Assembly (NCBI GenBank): GCA_944384105.1
Contig: CALWSC010000027.1
Location: forward strand, 1 to 52,300
Source: an uncultured Lachnospiraceae bacterium
GTDB taxonomy: Bacteria; Bacillota; Clostridia; Lachnospirales; Lachnospiraceae
Length of the DNA stretch: 52,300 nucleotides
Direction of reading: 5' to 3'
Under the pieces are notes generated by a model. That model made no database searches, was not told the origin of the DNA, and saw only the letters and a list, made by a program, of their open reading frames with translations. This document shows, one piece after another, positions 1 through 9,073 of the stretch (its first letter is position 1; each line of letters opens with the position of its first letter). The position numbers were made by a program, and so were the translations under genes.

Positions 1-74
1 TAGTCTTTGAGCATTTGCTGTATTACATTCATGAGACTATTATGAAGCAAAGAAAGGCAAAAAACAAGCCCTTA

Positions 75-124
75 CCCCTCAAGATTGAGGGGCAGGGGAG
101 TTGAGATGCCGTAGGCATTTTTTT
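75..124 (+). terminator. Left-edge hairpins, possible weak terminator
   Basis: A 7-bp hairpin (75-81 with 86-92) is followed by a 5-bp hairpin (106-110 with 114-118) that runs into seven T residues (118-124). This looks like a weak intrinsic terminator for a gene left of the window. The first 74 bases show no gene. Confidence 0.4.
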
Positions 125-162
125 ACACAAATTTAGCCGCAGAACCCGCCGCATTTCCGGTA

Positions 163-191
163 TTGACAAACACTGTAATAGTTGTTAAGAT
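163..191 (+). promoter_or_regulatory. Sigma-A promoter for the NlpC/P60 gene
   Basis: A perfect -35 box TTGACA (163-168), a 17-base spacer and a -10 box TAAGAT (186-191) lie 80 bases before the start codon at 271. The short leader leaves no room for the large c-di-AMP riboswitch often found before cell-wall hydrolases of this class. Confidence 0.7.
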
Positions 192-270
192 ATCAGAGGA
201 ACTGCGTTAATAAAATTGTAATAAATAGAAATAGAAACGTCATATTTCAAATCTGGAGGTTAAGAAAGAG

Positions 271-1368
271 ATGGTGTGTAAGGGACGCAAAGCGGCGGCA
301 GCGTGTTTGATGGGAGTTTTGATGGTGTCGGTGCCGGCGGTGAATGTTATGGCGGCTCCGGCGCAGAACGCGCTGGCGGGATTTTCCGTTTCTCTGGAGA
401 ATGCATATGAGACACAGCATGAAGATGTTGTAAATACAAAAGTTATGAACGAAGTAGCACCGGAGAGCGCTTTTGAGGGGAAATGCTTCTCTATCGCTGA
501 AGATTATGCCGAGATGCACACCGAGCCGAGCGAGGACAGCGAGGTGGTCGGAAAGTATTATAAGGGAGCGATCGGAAGTCTGGAGGATATTTCCGGCGAG
601 TATTACCTTGTAAAGTCCGGTACCGTGACCGGATATGTACACAGACAGTATCTGGCGACAGAGGACTACGCGGTGCAGCTTTCTTCCATGCTGGGAAGCA
701 ATCTCACCACTGTCACAGGAGATACGCTGTACGTCCGCGAGGAAGCAGATGTGGACTCCGCGATTGTGGCAAGCCTTGATTACGGTGAGGAAATTGTTGT
801 GGAGAATACAGCGGGAGAGTGGGCGAAGGTAAACGTCGACGGCGTAAGCGGTTACGTTAATAAAGATTACATTGATACGACACATCTCTACCGCGTGGCG
901 GAATCTCCGGAAGAGGAAGCGGCACGCATTGCGCTCGAGGAGGAGAAAGCGCGCCTGGCCGAGGAAGAGGCACGCCGGCAGGCAGAGGAGGCAGCCGCCG
1001 CAGAGGCAAGCTATATTGGACAGCAGATGGCGGACTACGGACAGCAGTTCATCGGCAACCCGTATGTGTGGGGCGGAACAAGCCTGACAAACGGTGCGGA
1101 CTGCTCCGGATTTGTGCAGTCGATCTATAAGCACTTTGGCTACAGTATCCCGCGAACATCCCGCGAACAGGCGGCAGGCGGAACCGAGATCTCCATCAGC
1201 GAGTTGAGGCCGGGAGATCTGATCTTCTATGCAACGGGCGGACGCATCGACCACGTGACGATGTACATTGGAAATGGACAGGTCGTGCAGGCCAGCAGCC
1301 CATCCACCGGAATTAAGGTCAGCAGCTACGACTACCGCACACCGGTTAAGGCAGTGCGCTATATATAA
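271..1368 (+). CDS. Secreted SH3b-NlpC/P60 peptidoglycan endopeptidase
   Basis: A 365-residue secreted cell-wall hydrolase. Residues 1-29 form a signal peptide ending in an Ala-rich cleavage region (VMAAP). Two bacterial SH3 domains follow, at about 75-128 and 148-203; the second has the usual LYVREEAD start. A charged Glu/Arg/Ala helix at about 212-246 is probably coiled. The NlpC/P60 catalytic domain runs from about 248 to 365, with the nucleophile Cys278 in GADCSGF and the catalytic His328 in RIDHV. Enzymes of this architecture cut D-Glu-to-diamino-acid bonds in peptidoglycan stem peptides, and the SH3b domains bind wall. The gene is monocistronic, with its own promoter and a GGAGG site 11-12 bases before the ATG. 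The family call is firm; the exact bond cut is inferred. Confidence 0.9.
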   Translation: MVCKGRKAAAACLMGVLMVSVPAVNVMAAPAQNALAGFSVSLENAYETQHEDVVNTKVMNEVAPESAFEGKCFSIAEDYAEMHTEPSEDSEVVGKYYKGAIGSLEDISGEYYLVKSGTVTGYVHRQYLATEDYAVQLSSMLGSNLTTVTGDTLYVREEADVDSAIVASLDYGEEIVVENTAGEWAKVNVDGVSGYVNKDYIDTTHLYRVAESPEEEAARIALEEEKARLAEEEARRQAEEAAAAEASYIGQQMADYGQQFIGNPYVWGGTSLTNGADCSGFVQSIYKHFGYSIPRTSREQAAGGTEISISELRPGDLIFYATGGRIDHVTMYIGNGQVVQASSPSTGIKVSSYDYRTPVKAVRYI

Positions 1369-1386
1369 GAAAATAAGGAATATCAG

Positions 1387-1414
1387 GAACCGCGCGGCTT
1401 ATGCCGCGCGGTTC
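1387..1414 (+). terminator. Hairpin after the NlpC/P60 gene
   Basis: A perfect 12-bp GC-rich stem (1387-1398 with 1403-1414) with a 4-base loop lies 19 bases after the stop codon. The T-run behind it is poor, so it may stop transcription weakly or mainly protect the 3' end of the mRNA. Confidence 0.6.
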
Positions 1415-1488
1415 TGCTGCATTTCCGGTCGAAACGTGTTTGTAAAAAATGCACAAAGAATGTCATAATGTGGAAGTTGGGGAAAACT

Positions 1489-1681
1489 TTACCCACACTT
1501 ATGCAAAAAGTTATCCACATACGGGTATACAGCGTTTGCGGCAAAATCGAGTTATACACCAAGTTATCCACATTATCCACTTGTTTTGGGGATTTTAAAG
1601 AGATTTACATAACGAAAAAAACGAACAAGCGTTTTGTACATAAGTAATAAATCGCATTTCCGACAAAAGAAATGTGGAAAA
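1489..1681. other. Cluster of DnaA-box-like 9-mers
   Basis: Two perfect TTATCCACA boxes (1511-1519 and 1564-1572) sit with TTATCCACT (1573-1581, directly abutting), TTATACACC (1552-1560), TTACCCACA (1489-1497) and TTTTCCACA on the minus strand (1673-1681). The sequence is AT-rich and non-coding. No dnaA, dnaN, rpmH or gyrase gene is near, so this is probably not the replication origin. It resembles the DnaA-box clusters known away from oriC in Bacillus. Beyond the cluster, 1682-1824 shows nothing I recognise. Confidence 0.5.
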
Positions 1682-1824
1682 CTGCTTGACTTTTAAGAAA
1701 TCTAAAACTATGATAAAACATCTGAAATTGTGCCAAAAATTGATACAATTTAGTCTTGCTGCCGTGAGGTGGAAATAAGATTATGAGCGGGCGGCAAAGA
1801 GAGCTGCGAGCAGCGGTACAGACG

Positions 1825-1866
1825 AAAAAAGAGGAAATCCACGCGGTGCGGATTTCCTCTTTTTTC
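1825..1866. terminator. Bidirectional terminator, V-ATPase operon end
   Basis: A strong stem (1831-1840 with 1850-1859) is flanked by six A residues on the left and seven T residues on the right, so it works as a terminator on both strands. Its main job is to end the leftward V-ATPase transcript, 3 bases after the stop codon of the subunit D gene. Confidence 0.85.
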
Positions 1867-1868
1867 AG

Positions 1869-2495
1869 TCAGGAAGCCCCTTTCTGCTTCCGTCTCTTGA
1901 TTACTTTCAGTCTTGTAAATTCCTCGCGTTCCTTCTCCTCAAGCGCATTGGAAATATCTTTCACCAGCGTCTCATAATGCGGGATTGTGATATTCTTCAG
2001 CGCATTGGCACGCTTCTGCGTCTTCTTGATGCTGGCGGCAAGGCGGTAGGCGGAGTTTTCCACCATGGACAGGTGAATGGTCAGCGCCTTTACCTTCTCG
2101 AATGCGGCGCGCGCCTGGTCGAGAGATTCCTTTGTGCTGTAGAAGGCGTAGGTCGGGATCGTGTCCGACGGCTGGGATTCCACCAGCGGTATCTCGGTTC
2201 CCATGATACTGCGTGTCTTGATGCGGATGGAGTCCTCGATCGGCACGGTGTAGGAGATGGTCTGTACGTTTGTAATACCCATCTCCATATTTGCCTTCTG
2301 CAGCGCAGCATATGCCTCGCGGAAAGTGGTGTCGATCCTGGACTGAATATCCTTCGCCTGCTCGATCAGTCCCATGAGCTCCCGGATTAAAATATTTCGC
2401 TTCTTGTCCATGAGGTCGAAGCCCTGCCGGGAGAGTGCCAGGGAGTTTTTGGCGAGGATCAGGTTTCCCTTGGTGGGAAAGGTATTCGGATCCAT
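1869..2495 (-). CDS. ntpD: V-type ATPase subunit D
   Basis: The 208-residue central-shaft (rotor) subunit of the V1 motor, which turns inside the A3B3 ring and passes torque to the membrane ring. The protein is almost wholly helical, with long N- and C-terminal helices. The N-terminal PTKGNL stretch and the basic C-terminal region (RLKVIKRRKQKG) are typical of the family, and the length is normal (about 205-215). It is the last gene of the operon, 12 bases after the B gene, with an AAAGGGGG ribosome site before the ATG. The bidirectional terminator follows directly. The call rests on sequence and on its place after A and B. Confidence 0.93.
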   Translation of the reverse strand: MDPNTFPTKGNLILAKNSLALSRQGFDLMDKKRNILIRELMGLIEQAKDIQSRIDTTFREAYAALQKANMEMGITNVQTISYTVPIEDSIRIKTRSIMGTEIPLVESQPSDTIPTYAFYSTKESLDQARAAFEKVKALTIHLSMVENSAYRLAASIKKTQKRANALKNITIPHYETLVKDISNALEEKEREEFTRLKVIKRRKQKGAS

Positions 2496-2507
2496 GAAAT
2501 TCCCCCT

Positions 2508-3938
2508 TTATGACTGCCGCAGCGCGTCCGCCTGGGCTCTTGCGTCTGCCGCCCAGTCGCGCTCTGAGGGCTTGTAATACTGGTTCAGGATCTTTGTGTC
2601 GATACGGTCAAGCTCCTCTTTTGGCAGGATGCCAAGAAGCTCCCAGCCGATTTTCAGCGTATCCTCAATCGTACGGTTTTCTGTTTCTCCCTGACCGACA
2701 AACTCCCTTTCAAAGGCGTTTCCGAACACGAGATACTTCTTGTCGATCGGAGAGAGCTCGTCCTCTCCGATAACGGATGCGAGAGCTCTGGCATCCCCCA
2801 CTTTTGCATAGCAGGAGAAGAGCTGATTTGCAACATCCTGATGATCCTCTCTCGTATAACCCTTTCCGATACCGTCTTTCATCAGACGGGAAAGAGACGG
2901 GAGCACGTTGATCGGCGGGTAGATCGCCTGCCCGTGAAGCTGGCGGTCGAGTACAATCTGGCCTTCTGTGATGTATCCGGTAAGGTCCGGAATCGGGTGC
3001 GTAATATCGTCGTTCGGCATGGTCAGAATCGGAATCTGCGTCACGGAACCGGAACCGCCCCGCACGATGCCCGCGCGCTCGTACAGAGTGGCTAGTTCGC
3101 TGTAGAGATAACCGGGATAACCCTTTCTGGACGGGATCTCACCCTTGGAGGAAGATACCTCCCGCATTGCCTCGCAGAACGAGGTGATATCTGTCAGAAT
3201 TACGAGGATATGCATGCCCTTTTCAAATGCGAGATACTCCGCTGCAGTAAGAGCCACCTTCGGGGTGATCAGACGCTCCACGACCGGATCGTTGGCGAGA
3301 TTCAGAAACATGACAACGTGATCTGATACACCGCTCTCTTCAAAGGTACGGCGGAAGAACTCCGCCACATCATACTTGACGCCCATCGCCGCAAAGACGA
3401 TTGCGAACTTCTCATCCGTGCCGCCTCCCAGGGAAGCCTGCTGGACAATCTGCGCGGCCAGGCGGTCATGCGGCAGACCGTTTCCGGAGAAAATCGGAAG
3501 CTTCTGCCCGCGGATCAGTGTTGTCAGTCCGTCGATTGCGGAGATACCGGTGCGGATGTAGTTCCTCGGATACTCCCTTGTTACAGGGTTCAAGGGCAGT
3601 CCGTTGATATTTACCATTGCCTCCGGATCGATCGGTCCAAGCCCGTCAATTGGCTTTCCAATACCGTCGAAGGTTCTGCCGAGGATTTCGCCGGAGAGTG
3701 CCAGCTCCATCGGATGACCGGTCAGGTGGGTGCGCGTATTCGTCAGAGACATGCTCTCCGTGCCCTCAAATACCTGAATTACTGCCTTATCTTCGTAAAT
3801 TTCTATGATGCGTCCAAGCTTTTTCTCGGTGCCGTCCACGGTAAATTCTACGATTTCCTCAAAGGCGGCGTCCTTTACGCCCTCCAGAACGACCAGAGGG
3901 CCATTGATTTCACTTAAGCCAAGATATGAAATAGCCAT
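2508..3938 (-). CDS. ntpB: V-type ATPase subunit B
   Basis: The 476-residue non-catalytic nucleotide-site subunit, which alternates with subunit A in the A3B3 head. The start [15 protein letters not shown] and the blocks [10 protein letters not shown] (about 150-160), [12 protein letters not shown]-like and [25 protein letters not shown] (given here only in part) are family hallmarks. As expected for B, the P-loop lysine is missing: GNGLPHD replaces GxxxxGKT. An AAGGAGG site lies 7-8 bases before the ATG. The gene lies between A (13 bases upstream) and D, the standard order. Length and motifs are normal and nothing is broken. Confidence 0.96.
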   Translation of the reverse strand: MAISYLGLSEINGPLVVLEGVKDAAFEEIVEFTVDGTEKKLGRIIEIYEDKAVIQVFEGTESMSLTNTRTHLTGHPMELALSGEILGRTFDGIGKPIDGLGPIDPEAMVNINGLPLNPVTREYPRNYIRTGISAIDGLTTLIRGQKLPIFSGNGLPHDRLAAQIVQQASLGGGTDEKFAIVFAAMGVKYDVAEFFRRTFEESGVSDHVVMFLNLANDPVVERLITPKVALTAAEYLAFEKGMHILVILTDITSFCEAMREVSSSKGEIPSRKGYPGYLYSELATLYERAGIVRGGSGSVTQIPILTMPNDDITHPIPDLTGYITEGQIVLDRQLHGQAIYPPINVLPSLSRLMKDGIGKGYTREDHQDVANQLFSCYAKVGDARALASVIGEDELSPIDKKYLVFGNAFEREFVGQGETENRTIEDTLKIGWELLGILPKEELDRIDTKILNQYYKPSERDWAADARAQADALRQS

Positions 3939-3950
3939 TTCTTTCCCTCC

Positions 3951-5717
3951 TTATCCGTTCTTTTCCAGAACCTTGTCGTAGAATGTATCGATTGCCTGGA
4001 TATAAGTATCGAACAGCTCCGGCTTATCATTCGGAACGTCGTATTTAATTGCGATAATCCTCTCGAAAATATTGTCCTCCTTGAGTACGGACATCGGCAT
4101 TCCCATCAGCACGAGCGCACGGCATTTCCGGTAGAGGTAGAGGATGGTCTCCATCATCTTATACTGCTTTTCCATCGGCACGCAGGTATCGTCCGGATGG
4201 AAGGCATTCTGCTGCAGGAAGCCCAGGCGTATGACTCTTGCAATCTCAAGCACAAGCTTCTGGTCATCGGGGAGCACATCGCTTCCTATCAGCTTTACGA
4301 TCTCCATCAGGCTGCTCTCCTGGTTCAAAAGCGCCATGATCTGGTTGCGCAGGTCGATGAAGTTCTTATTTACATGTTCGGTATACCACGGCGCCAGATC
4401 CGTCAGATATTCGCTGTAGCTTGTCAGCCAGTGGATTGCAGGGAAATGGCGGGCGTATGCGAGGGACTTGTCAAGCCCCCAGAAGCAGCGCACGAAACGC
4501 TTTGTGTTCTGTGTCACGGGCTCTGAGAAGTCGCCGCCCTGAGGGGACACCGCACCGATGATGGATACGCTGCCCTCACTGCCGTTTAAGTTCTGCATCA
4601 TGCCGGCGCGCTCGTAAAATGCAGAGAGACGGGAGGCAAGATATGCCGGGAAGCCCTCCTCCGCGGGCATTTCCTCGAGGCGTCCGGATAACTCGCGCAG
4701 CGCTTCTGCCCATCGGGAGGTGGAGTCCGCCATGATTGCAACGTCGTAGCCCATATCGCGGTAATACTCTGCGAGAGTAAGCCCTGTATAAATAGAAGCT
4801 TCACGTGCCGCAACGGGCATGTTGGAGGTGTTGGCGATCAGTGCGGTACGATCCATGAGCAGGTTGCCGGTTCGCGGGTCTTTCAGTTCTCCAAACTCTT
4901 CGAGTACCTGCGTCATCTCATTGCCGCGCTCGCCGCAGCCGATGTATACGATGATGTCGGCGTCCGACCATTTCGCAATCTGATGCTGCGTCATGGTTTT
5001 TCCGGTACCGAATCCTCCGGGAACGGCTGCTGTGCCGCCCTTGGCAATGGGGAACATGGTATCCAGGATCCTCTGACCTGTGATCAGCGGAACGGAAGCG
5101 GGATAGCGGCGCAGTGTCGGGCGCGGCACGCGGATCGGCCACTTCTGGCACAGCGTCAGCTCCTTCTCGGTTCCGTCCTCGAGCTCAAGCGTTACGATGG
5201 GGTCGGCGATCGTATACTTTCCGTCCGAAGCTACACGCTTTACCGTTCCTTTCATATTCGGAGGAACCATGGACTTATGCAAGATGGAATGTGTTTCCTG
5301 CGTTTCGGCAATGATTGTGCCGCCGCTTACCTGCTGTCCCTCAGAAACCGTGACCTTTACATCCCAGAGACGTTCCGTGTCCAGCGAGGGAACATTGACG
5401 CCGCGGCTGATGTATTTGCCGGACTGCTTTGCGATCTCGCTTAAGGGGCGCTGGATACCGTCGAAAATATTGTTGAGGATTCCGGGGCCCAGCGTTACGG
5501 AGATCGGACCGTCCGCGGACGTAACCTCTGCACCGGGCTTTAATCCTGTCGTCTCCTCAAATACCTGTACCGTGGTGGTGCCTTTCTTCAGGGCAATGAC
5601 CTCGCCCACCAGCTTCTGTTCGCCTACATATACCATCTCTGACATCTGAAATCCGGAGTCGCCCTTTAAGTATACGACAGGGCCGTTAATTCCGTATATA
5701 ATACCGGTTTTACTCAT
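3951..5717 (-). CDS. ntpA: V-type ATPase catalytic subunit A
   Basis: The 588-residue catalytic subunit that hydrolyses (or makes) ATP in the V1 head. It carries the P-loop GGFGTGKTM (about 230-238), the V/A-type insertion domain with the REG-like and PRP segments before it, and the Walker B region [18 protein letters not shown] chose the ATG at 5717 (MSKTGIIYG) because a GGAGGTG site sits 7-8 bases before it; an in-frame ATG at 5732 has no such site. This start overlaps the last 8 bases of the subunit E gene, so the two are probably translationally coupled. In anaerobic Firmicutes this machine mostly pumps H+ or Na+ at the cost of ATP, though synthesis is possible. Confidence 0.96.
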   Translation of the reverse strand: MSKTGIIYGINGPVVYLKGDSGFQMSEMVYVGEQKLVGEVIALKKGTTTVQVFEETTGLKPGAEVTSADGPISVTLGPGILNNIFDGIQRPLSEIAKQSGKYISRGVNVPSLDTERLWDVKVTVSEGQQVSGGTIIAETQETHSILHKSMVPPNMKGTVKRVASDGKYTIADPIVTLELEDGTEKELTLCQKWPIRVPRPTLRRYPASVPLITGQRILDTMFPIAKGGTAAVPGGFGTGKTMTQHQIAKWSDADIIVYIGCGERGNEMTQVLEEFGELKDPRTGNLLMDRTALIANTSNMPVAAREASIYTGLTLAEYYRDMGYDVAIMADSTSRWAEALRELSGRLEEMPAEEGFPAYLASRLSAFYERAGMMQNLNGSEGSVSIIGAVSPQGGDFSEPVTQNTKRFVRCFWGLDKSLAYARHFPAIHWLTSYSEYLTDLAPWYTEHVNKNFIDLRNQIMALLNQESSLMEIVKLIGSDVLPDDQKLVLEIARVIRLGFLQQNAFHPDDTCVPMEKQYKMMETILYLYRKCRALVLMGMPMSVLKEDNIFERIIAIKYDVPNDKPELFDTYIQAIDTFYDKVLEKNG

Positions 5718-6297
5718 GCTGGGCACCTCCATGGAAATGATAATTTTCCTTCTCCTCGTTCAGAAGGGTGAGGTAGGAATTGTCGATCAGGATATTCTTC
5801 TCGGAGAGAACGGCGCGGATGCCGCCGCCAAAGGGCTTTGGTGCGATGCGTATCGTATGTCCGGTGCGGTGTGCAAGCTCATCTGCAAGCACCTCGTCTG
5901 AACTGTCGAGATAGACAGTCAGTTCTGTGCCGTCGGCATAGGCATCTGCCTCCTGTACCTTGCGGCAGAGAAAATCAAGATACCCCGGGTCTGACTTATA
6001 CGCCGCCATAAGCGCCTCTACCTCTGCAAAGAGCTTTTCGCGGAGTTCCTGATGTTTGGCAGAGAGCTCCTGCCGGATATGAAGCTGGCGGGAAGAGAGC
6101 GTCTTGTTGATTTCGCGTTTGATGCGTTCTGTCTCAGCCGCCAGATATGCTTCCGCCTGGCGGCGTTTGGTGGAGCAGTGCTCCTCGAACATGGTGTCCA
6201 GCGCTTTCTGATGCTCCGAGATCGTCTCGGCAGCCTCCTGCTCGGCGCGGTTTATGGAATAATCAAAAAAATGCTGTAATTTTTCCTCGGTAGTCAT
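5710..6297 (-). CDS. ntpE: V-type ATPase subunit E (peripheral stalk)
   Basis: A 195-residue peripheral-stalk subunit that holds the V1 head still against rotation. The first half (about 1-105) is a long Ala/Glu/Lys-rich helix expected to pair with the G-like subunit as a coiled coil. The C-terminal half is the globular part, with GGGIRAVLSEKNILIDNSY near the end; the GG(I/V) plus IDNS pattern is typical of subunit E. A GAAGGTG site precedes the ATG. The stop overlaps the start of ntpA by 8 bases. Sequence identity among E subunits is low, so gene order supports the call. Confidence 0.88.
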   Translation of the reverse strand: MTTEEKLQHFFDYSINRAEQEAAETISEHQKALDTMFEEHCSTKRRQAEAYLAAETERIKREINKTLSSRQLHIRQELSAKHQELREKLFAEVEALMAAYKSDPGYLDFLCRKVQEADAYADGTELTVYLDSSDEVLADELAHRTGHTIRIAPKPFGGGIRAVLSEKNILIDNSYLTLLNEEKENYHFHGGAQHE

Positions 6298-6313
6298 CTG
6301 TTCACCTTCTTTA

Positions 6314-6622
6314 TCATAGTTTTAAACCGATGGATTCATTCACAAATGATGTGATGAAATCCGGTTTGCGTCCCGTACCGTGACGGTCGGGAATCTCGAT
6401 AATCAGGGGGAGACGATGGTGAAGCTTTGTCTCCTCTATAAGGTCGGGAAACTCCCGGCCGAATTTCTCGGTCAGGAGTATGATGCCGATCTCTTTGTCC
6501 GAAAGCGCCCGCTCCAGGGCGGTGCGCAGTTCGTCCAGTTCGTGAACCACGACGCCGTCGACGCCGGCGAGCCGCATGCCCGTCTGCGTGTCGATGTTGT
6601 CGCTGATTAAGTACATTTTCAT
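6314..6622 (-). CDS. ntpF: V-type ATPase subunit F
   Basis: A 102-residue Rossmann-like subunit that binds the D shaft and regulates the motor. The protein starts MKMYLISDNIDTQTGMRLAGV, of which the SDN.DT..GMRLAG pattern is the family signature. Alternating strands and helices follow (IGIILLTEK, LPLIIEIPD). The length is normal for bacterial NtpG/AtpF-type subunits (about 100). It lies 16 bases upstream of ntpE and 12 bases after ntpK. In Enterococcus hirae nomenclature this subunit carries a different letter, so the symbol follows the F naming used for Thermus and Clostridium. Confidence 0.88.
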   Translation of the reverse strand: MKMYLISDNIDTQTGMRLAGVDGVVVHELDELRTALERALSDKEIGIILLTEKFGREFPDLIEETKLHHRLPLIIEIPDRHGTGRKPDFITSFVNESIGLKL

Positions 6623-6634
6623 AGAGCCTTCACC

Positions 6635-7066
6635 TCAGATTTTGCTCAGGATCATAAAGGAAATGATCAGTCCGTACAGCGCGATGCCTTCCGCCATGGC
6701 AACGAAGATCATGGACTTACCGAAGAGAGAACCATCCTCGCTGATTGCACCTAAAGCTGCACTTGCAGAGCTTGCAACGCCGATACCGGAGCCGATGCCG
6801 GACAGACCGGTAACGAGAGCCGCGCCCAGGTAACCGAGTCCGGCAGCAAGCCCGTCTGAGGAACCTGCAGCCGCCTGTACGCTGGAAGCGCCCGCGAACG
6901 TTACAATCGTGCCGACGAGCAGGGTGCCGAAGAAGAAGAAGCAGTTCGCCGCAATAGATTTTTTGTAGCGCTTTTTGCTCTTTTCTCCGAGGAAAAAGTA
7001 ACCGAACGGGATAATGATGCTTAAGATCAGTGCTGCTGCTGTTGTAACCTGGATTAATGTTGTCAT
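6635..7066 (-). CDS. ntpK: V-type ATPase subunit K (proteolipid ring)
   Basis: A 143-residue membrane-ring subunit with four hydrophobic helices (about 7-26, 39-60, 75-106 and 115-141). The Gly-rich helix 3 (LSGIGSGIGVA) and helix 4 (AMAEGIALYG) form a classic c-type hairpin. Glu126 in helix 4 is the ion-carrying carboxylate. The first helix pair has no equivalent acid, so each protomer carries one site, as in other four-helix V-type K subunits. I chose the ATG at 7066 because GGAGG lies 9 bases before it; the in-frame ATG at 7075 directly abuts that site. I see no Gln in helices 3 or 4 at places expected for Na+ ligands, which hints at H+, but this is weak evidence. Confidence 0.93.
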   Translation of the reverse strand: MTTLIQVTTAAALILSIIIPFGYFFLGEKSKKRYKKSIAANCFFFFGTLLVGTIVTFAGASSVQAAAGSSDGLAAGLGYLGAALVTGLSGIGSGIGVASSASAALGAISEDGSLFGKSMIFVAMAEGIALYGLIISFMILSKI

Positions 7067-7096
7067 AAAATTCATCCTCCTAAAGAAACGTATTTT

Positions 7097-9055
7097 TTAA
7101 TTTTGCTGTTTTGTTGCGGCGGGTGCCTGACCGCGCCGTATGAACGGGGAAAACTCCCGTCCGTTGCCTTTGTAGAAGCGGCTGAACATTTCATAATATT
7201 CCAGACGCAGAACCTGAATTCCCACGATCAGACCCTCCATTGCGCATACGAAAATATTTCCGAGCACAATGACGATCCAGTTCGGGGAGCCCCCCTCCGC
7301 AGCGCCTGCGAGCATCAGCACGACTTCCATCATGGCTGCATGGCTGACGGCAAAGGCTCCGATACGGATAAAGGAGAGCGTATTGGAAAGGTAGCTTAAG
7401 CATACCTCAAACAGTTCAAAGAAACTCTGAACAAAGAACATCGGCTTGCTGCCCTCGATGGCGGGCGAATGTCTGTCGGCAAGGCGGGTCAGCGGTTCTT
7501 TCAGCATAATTAAAATCAGCGGTACACCGAACATAATGATAAGTACGGCGATCGCCGGCGCGTGATGACCTGTCACGATCAGTCCGATGACAGCAGTCAG
7601 CGCTCCGTAGAAGACCAGTCCGCAGACTGCGTTCTGGTCAAACCAGATATTTTCCGTCTCCCTGGAACGGATGCCGTTAATAATATGAAAAATCATTGTC
7701 ACCAGGATCAGGAACATACCGAATGCGATGGCAACTACAAATACGGTGTTGATGCTGCCAAGCCCCGGTATGGAGGTCATAGCCTCGGTGGGACGTATCC
7801 ACAGGGCGGGAAGCACATTCTCGAAGCCGAAAAAGCTTCCGAACAGAAACCCGAAGATTGTCGAGAAGATACCTGCAAGCCCGATAATCGCGGCAAGCGT
7901 AATCTTCCTGAAATGGTAGAGCAAAAAGCCTCCTATTGTCAGGCAGAGTCCCTGTCCTGCGTCCCCGAACATTGCGCCGAAGATAAATGTATACGTCAGA
8001 GCCACGAAAATCGTCGGGTCAATCTCGTTGTAAGCGGGCAGACCGTACATCTTCACAAACATCTCAAACGGACGAAACAGCCGCGGATTCTTCAGCTTTG
8101 TCGGCGGCGTGCACGTCAGATTCGAGGTGTCATCCTCCACGAAGCAGTACAGCATGGTATCGTTCGAGATATCGCGCAGGAAAGCGTCCGCATCTTTTTT
8201 TGACATCCATCCGCAGAGGATGTAAAAGGTATCGCGGTCTTCCCTTGTACAAGCTGCGAGTTTTCTCACATCAAAATTGCGGGAGAGAGCGGCAAGCTTG
8301 TCTCTTGCGGCAAGAATACGGCCTGCCTGGTCATGCAGATACGACCGCAGCTCGTCCTCGCAGTCCGCGATCTGCTTCTCGATGGACTGCAGCTTGTCTT
8401 TCAGCGACTGGTGAGTCTGGGCCGGTGCCACGTGATACTCCTCCGGGATGAAGAAGCGCTCAAAGTGCATGGAAGAGTAGACCGCGTCTATTTTCTGCAC
8501 CTCGTCCCTGGGGCAGAAGTAGACGCCCCAGATGTAACGGTCATCCCTGTTGCACGGGTAGAATACGGTGTCGAACTTTTCGTAAACGTATTCCTCAAAG
8601 TTGGAGTAATACTCCCGGGCAATCCTGCCGAACCGGAACTTGATATACTTATAGTTCAGGATCTCGGATAGATTGTCGCTTAAACCAAGAAACGGTTCCA
8701 CCTTGCTGATGCGCTCGGCGGTTTCCTTCTTCTGAGTTTCCAGGTCGGAACGCTTCTGATTGATTCGTGTCAGCTTCTGGTCCAGATCTTCGATCAGTGT
8801 GATCGAATCCTCCAGGGAGATACCGCCTGCCGGCGGCTTCACATCCTTATCCAGAAGCCCGGCAAAATCATTTGCCTTTGCCAGGATCTCCTTGTAGGGG
8901 TTGATCTGGATGTAGGGGCTTAAATCCTGTACGGACTGAAGCTGAGCCAGTGCATTTTCCAGGTGAATCTCATACTTGGATAAGTAGGTATTGGTTACAC
9001 GGTCAATATCAGCTTTCGGGCCTGTGATACTAAGAAATTTCATCTTTTCAATCAC
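7097..9055 (-). CDS. ntpI: V-type ATPase subunit I (stator, a-type)
   Basis: A 652-residue stator subunit that forms the ion half-channels and links the membrane ring to the peripheral stalks. The N-terminal half (about 1-330) is soluble, with coiled helices near 85-120 and 225-260. The C-terminal half carries about seven or eight membrane helices, including FGAMFGDAGQG, which is a hallmark of the family, and FIRIGAFAVSHAAMM, which holds the essential channel arginine. The start is GTG at 9055, 9 bases after GGAGG; the first in-frame ATG is 12 bases further in and too far from that site. Length matches the family (about 640-660). Confidence 0.95.
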   Translation of the reverse strand: MIEKMKFLSITGPKADIDRVTNTYLSKYEIHLENALAQLQSVQDLSPYIQINPYKEILAKANDFAGLLDKDVKPPAGGISLEDSITLIEDLDQKLTRINQKRSDLETQKKETAERISKVEPFLGLSDNLSEILNYKYIKFRFGRIAREYYSNFEEYVYEKFDTVFYPCNRDDRYIWGVYFCPRDEVQKIDAVYSSMHFERFFIPEEYHVAPAQTHQSLKDKLQSIEKQIADCEDELRSYLHDQAGRILAARDKLAALSRNFDVRKLAACTREDRDTFYILCGWMSKKDADAFLRDISNDTMLYCFVEDDTSNLTCTPPTKLKNPRLFRPFEMFVKMYGLPAYNEIDPTIFVALTYTFIFGAMFGDAGQGLCLTIGGFLLYHFRKITLAAIIGLAGIFSTIFGFLFGSFFGFENVLPALWIRPTEAMTSIPGLGSINTVFVVAIAFGMFLILVTMIFHIINGIRSRETENIWFDQNAVCGLVFYGALTAVIGLIVTGHHAPAIAVLIIMFGVPLILIMLKEPLTRLADRHSPAIEGSKPMFFVQSFFELFEVCLSYLSNTLSFIRIGAFAVSHAAMMEVVLMLAGAAEGGSPNWIVIVLGNIFVCAMEGLIVGIQVLRLEYYEMFSRFYKGNGREFSPFIRRGQAPAATKQQN

Positions 9056-9073
9056 AAAAATACACCTCCGGCT

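Noticed and set aside
41-55. 15-base match TATGAAGCAAAGAAA also at 50014-50028
   Set aside because: About one such chance match is expected in a window of this size, and the contexts share nothing else.
163-270. c-di-AMP riboswitch before the NlpC/P60 gene
   Set aside because: The leader after the mapped promoter pattern is only about 75 bases and shows none of the conserved blocks.
247-1254. 335-codon open frame opposite the NlpC/P60 gene
   Set aside because: No ribosome site and no family features; the plus-strand gene has intact catalytic residues, promoter and signal peptide.
1489-1681. Calling the DnaA-box cluster the chromosome origin
   Set aside because: No dnaA, dnaN, recF, gyrB or rpmH is near, and no clear unwinding element was found; kept only as a DnaA-box cluster.
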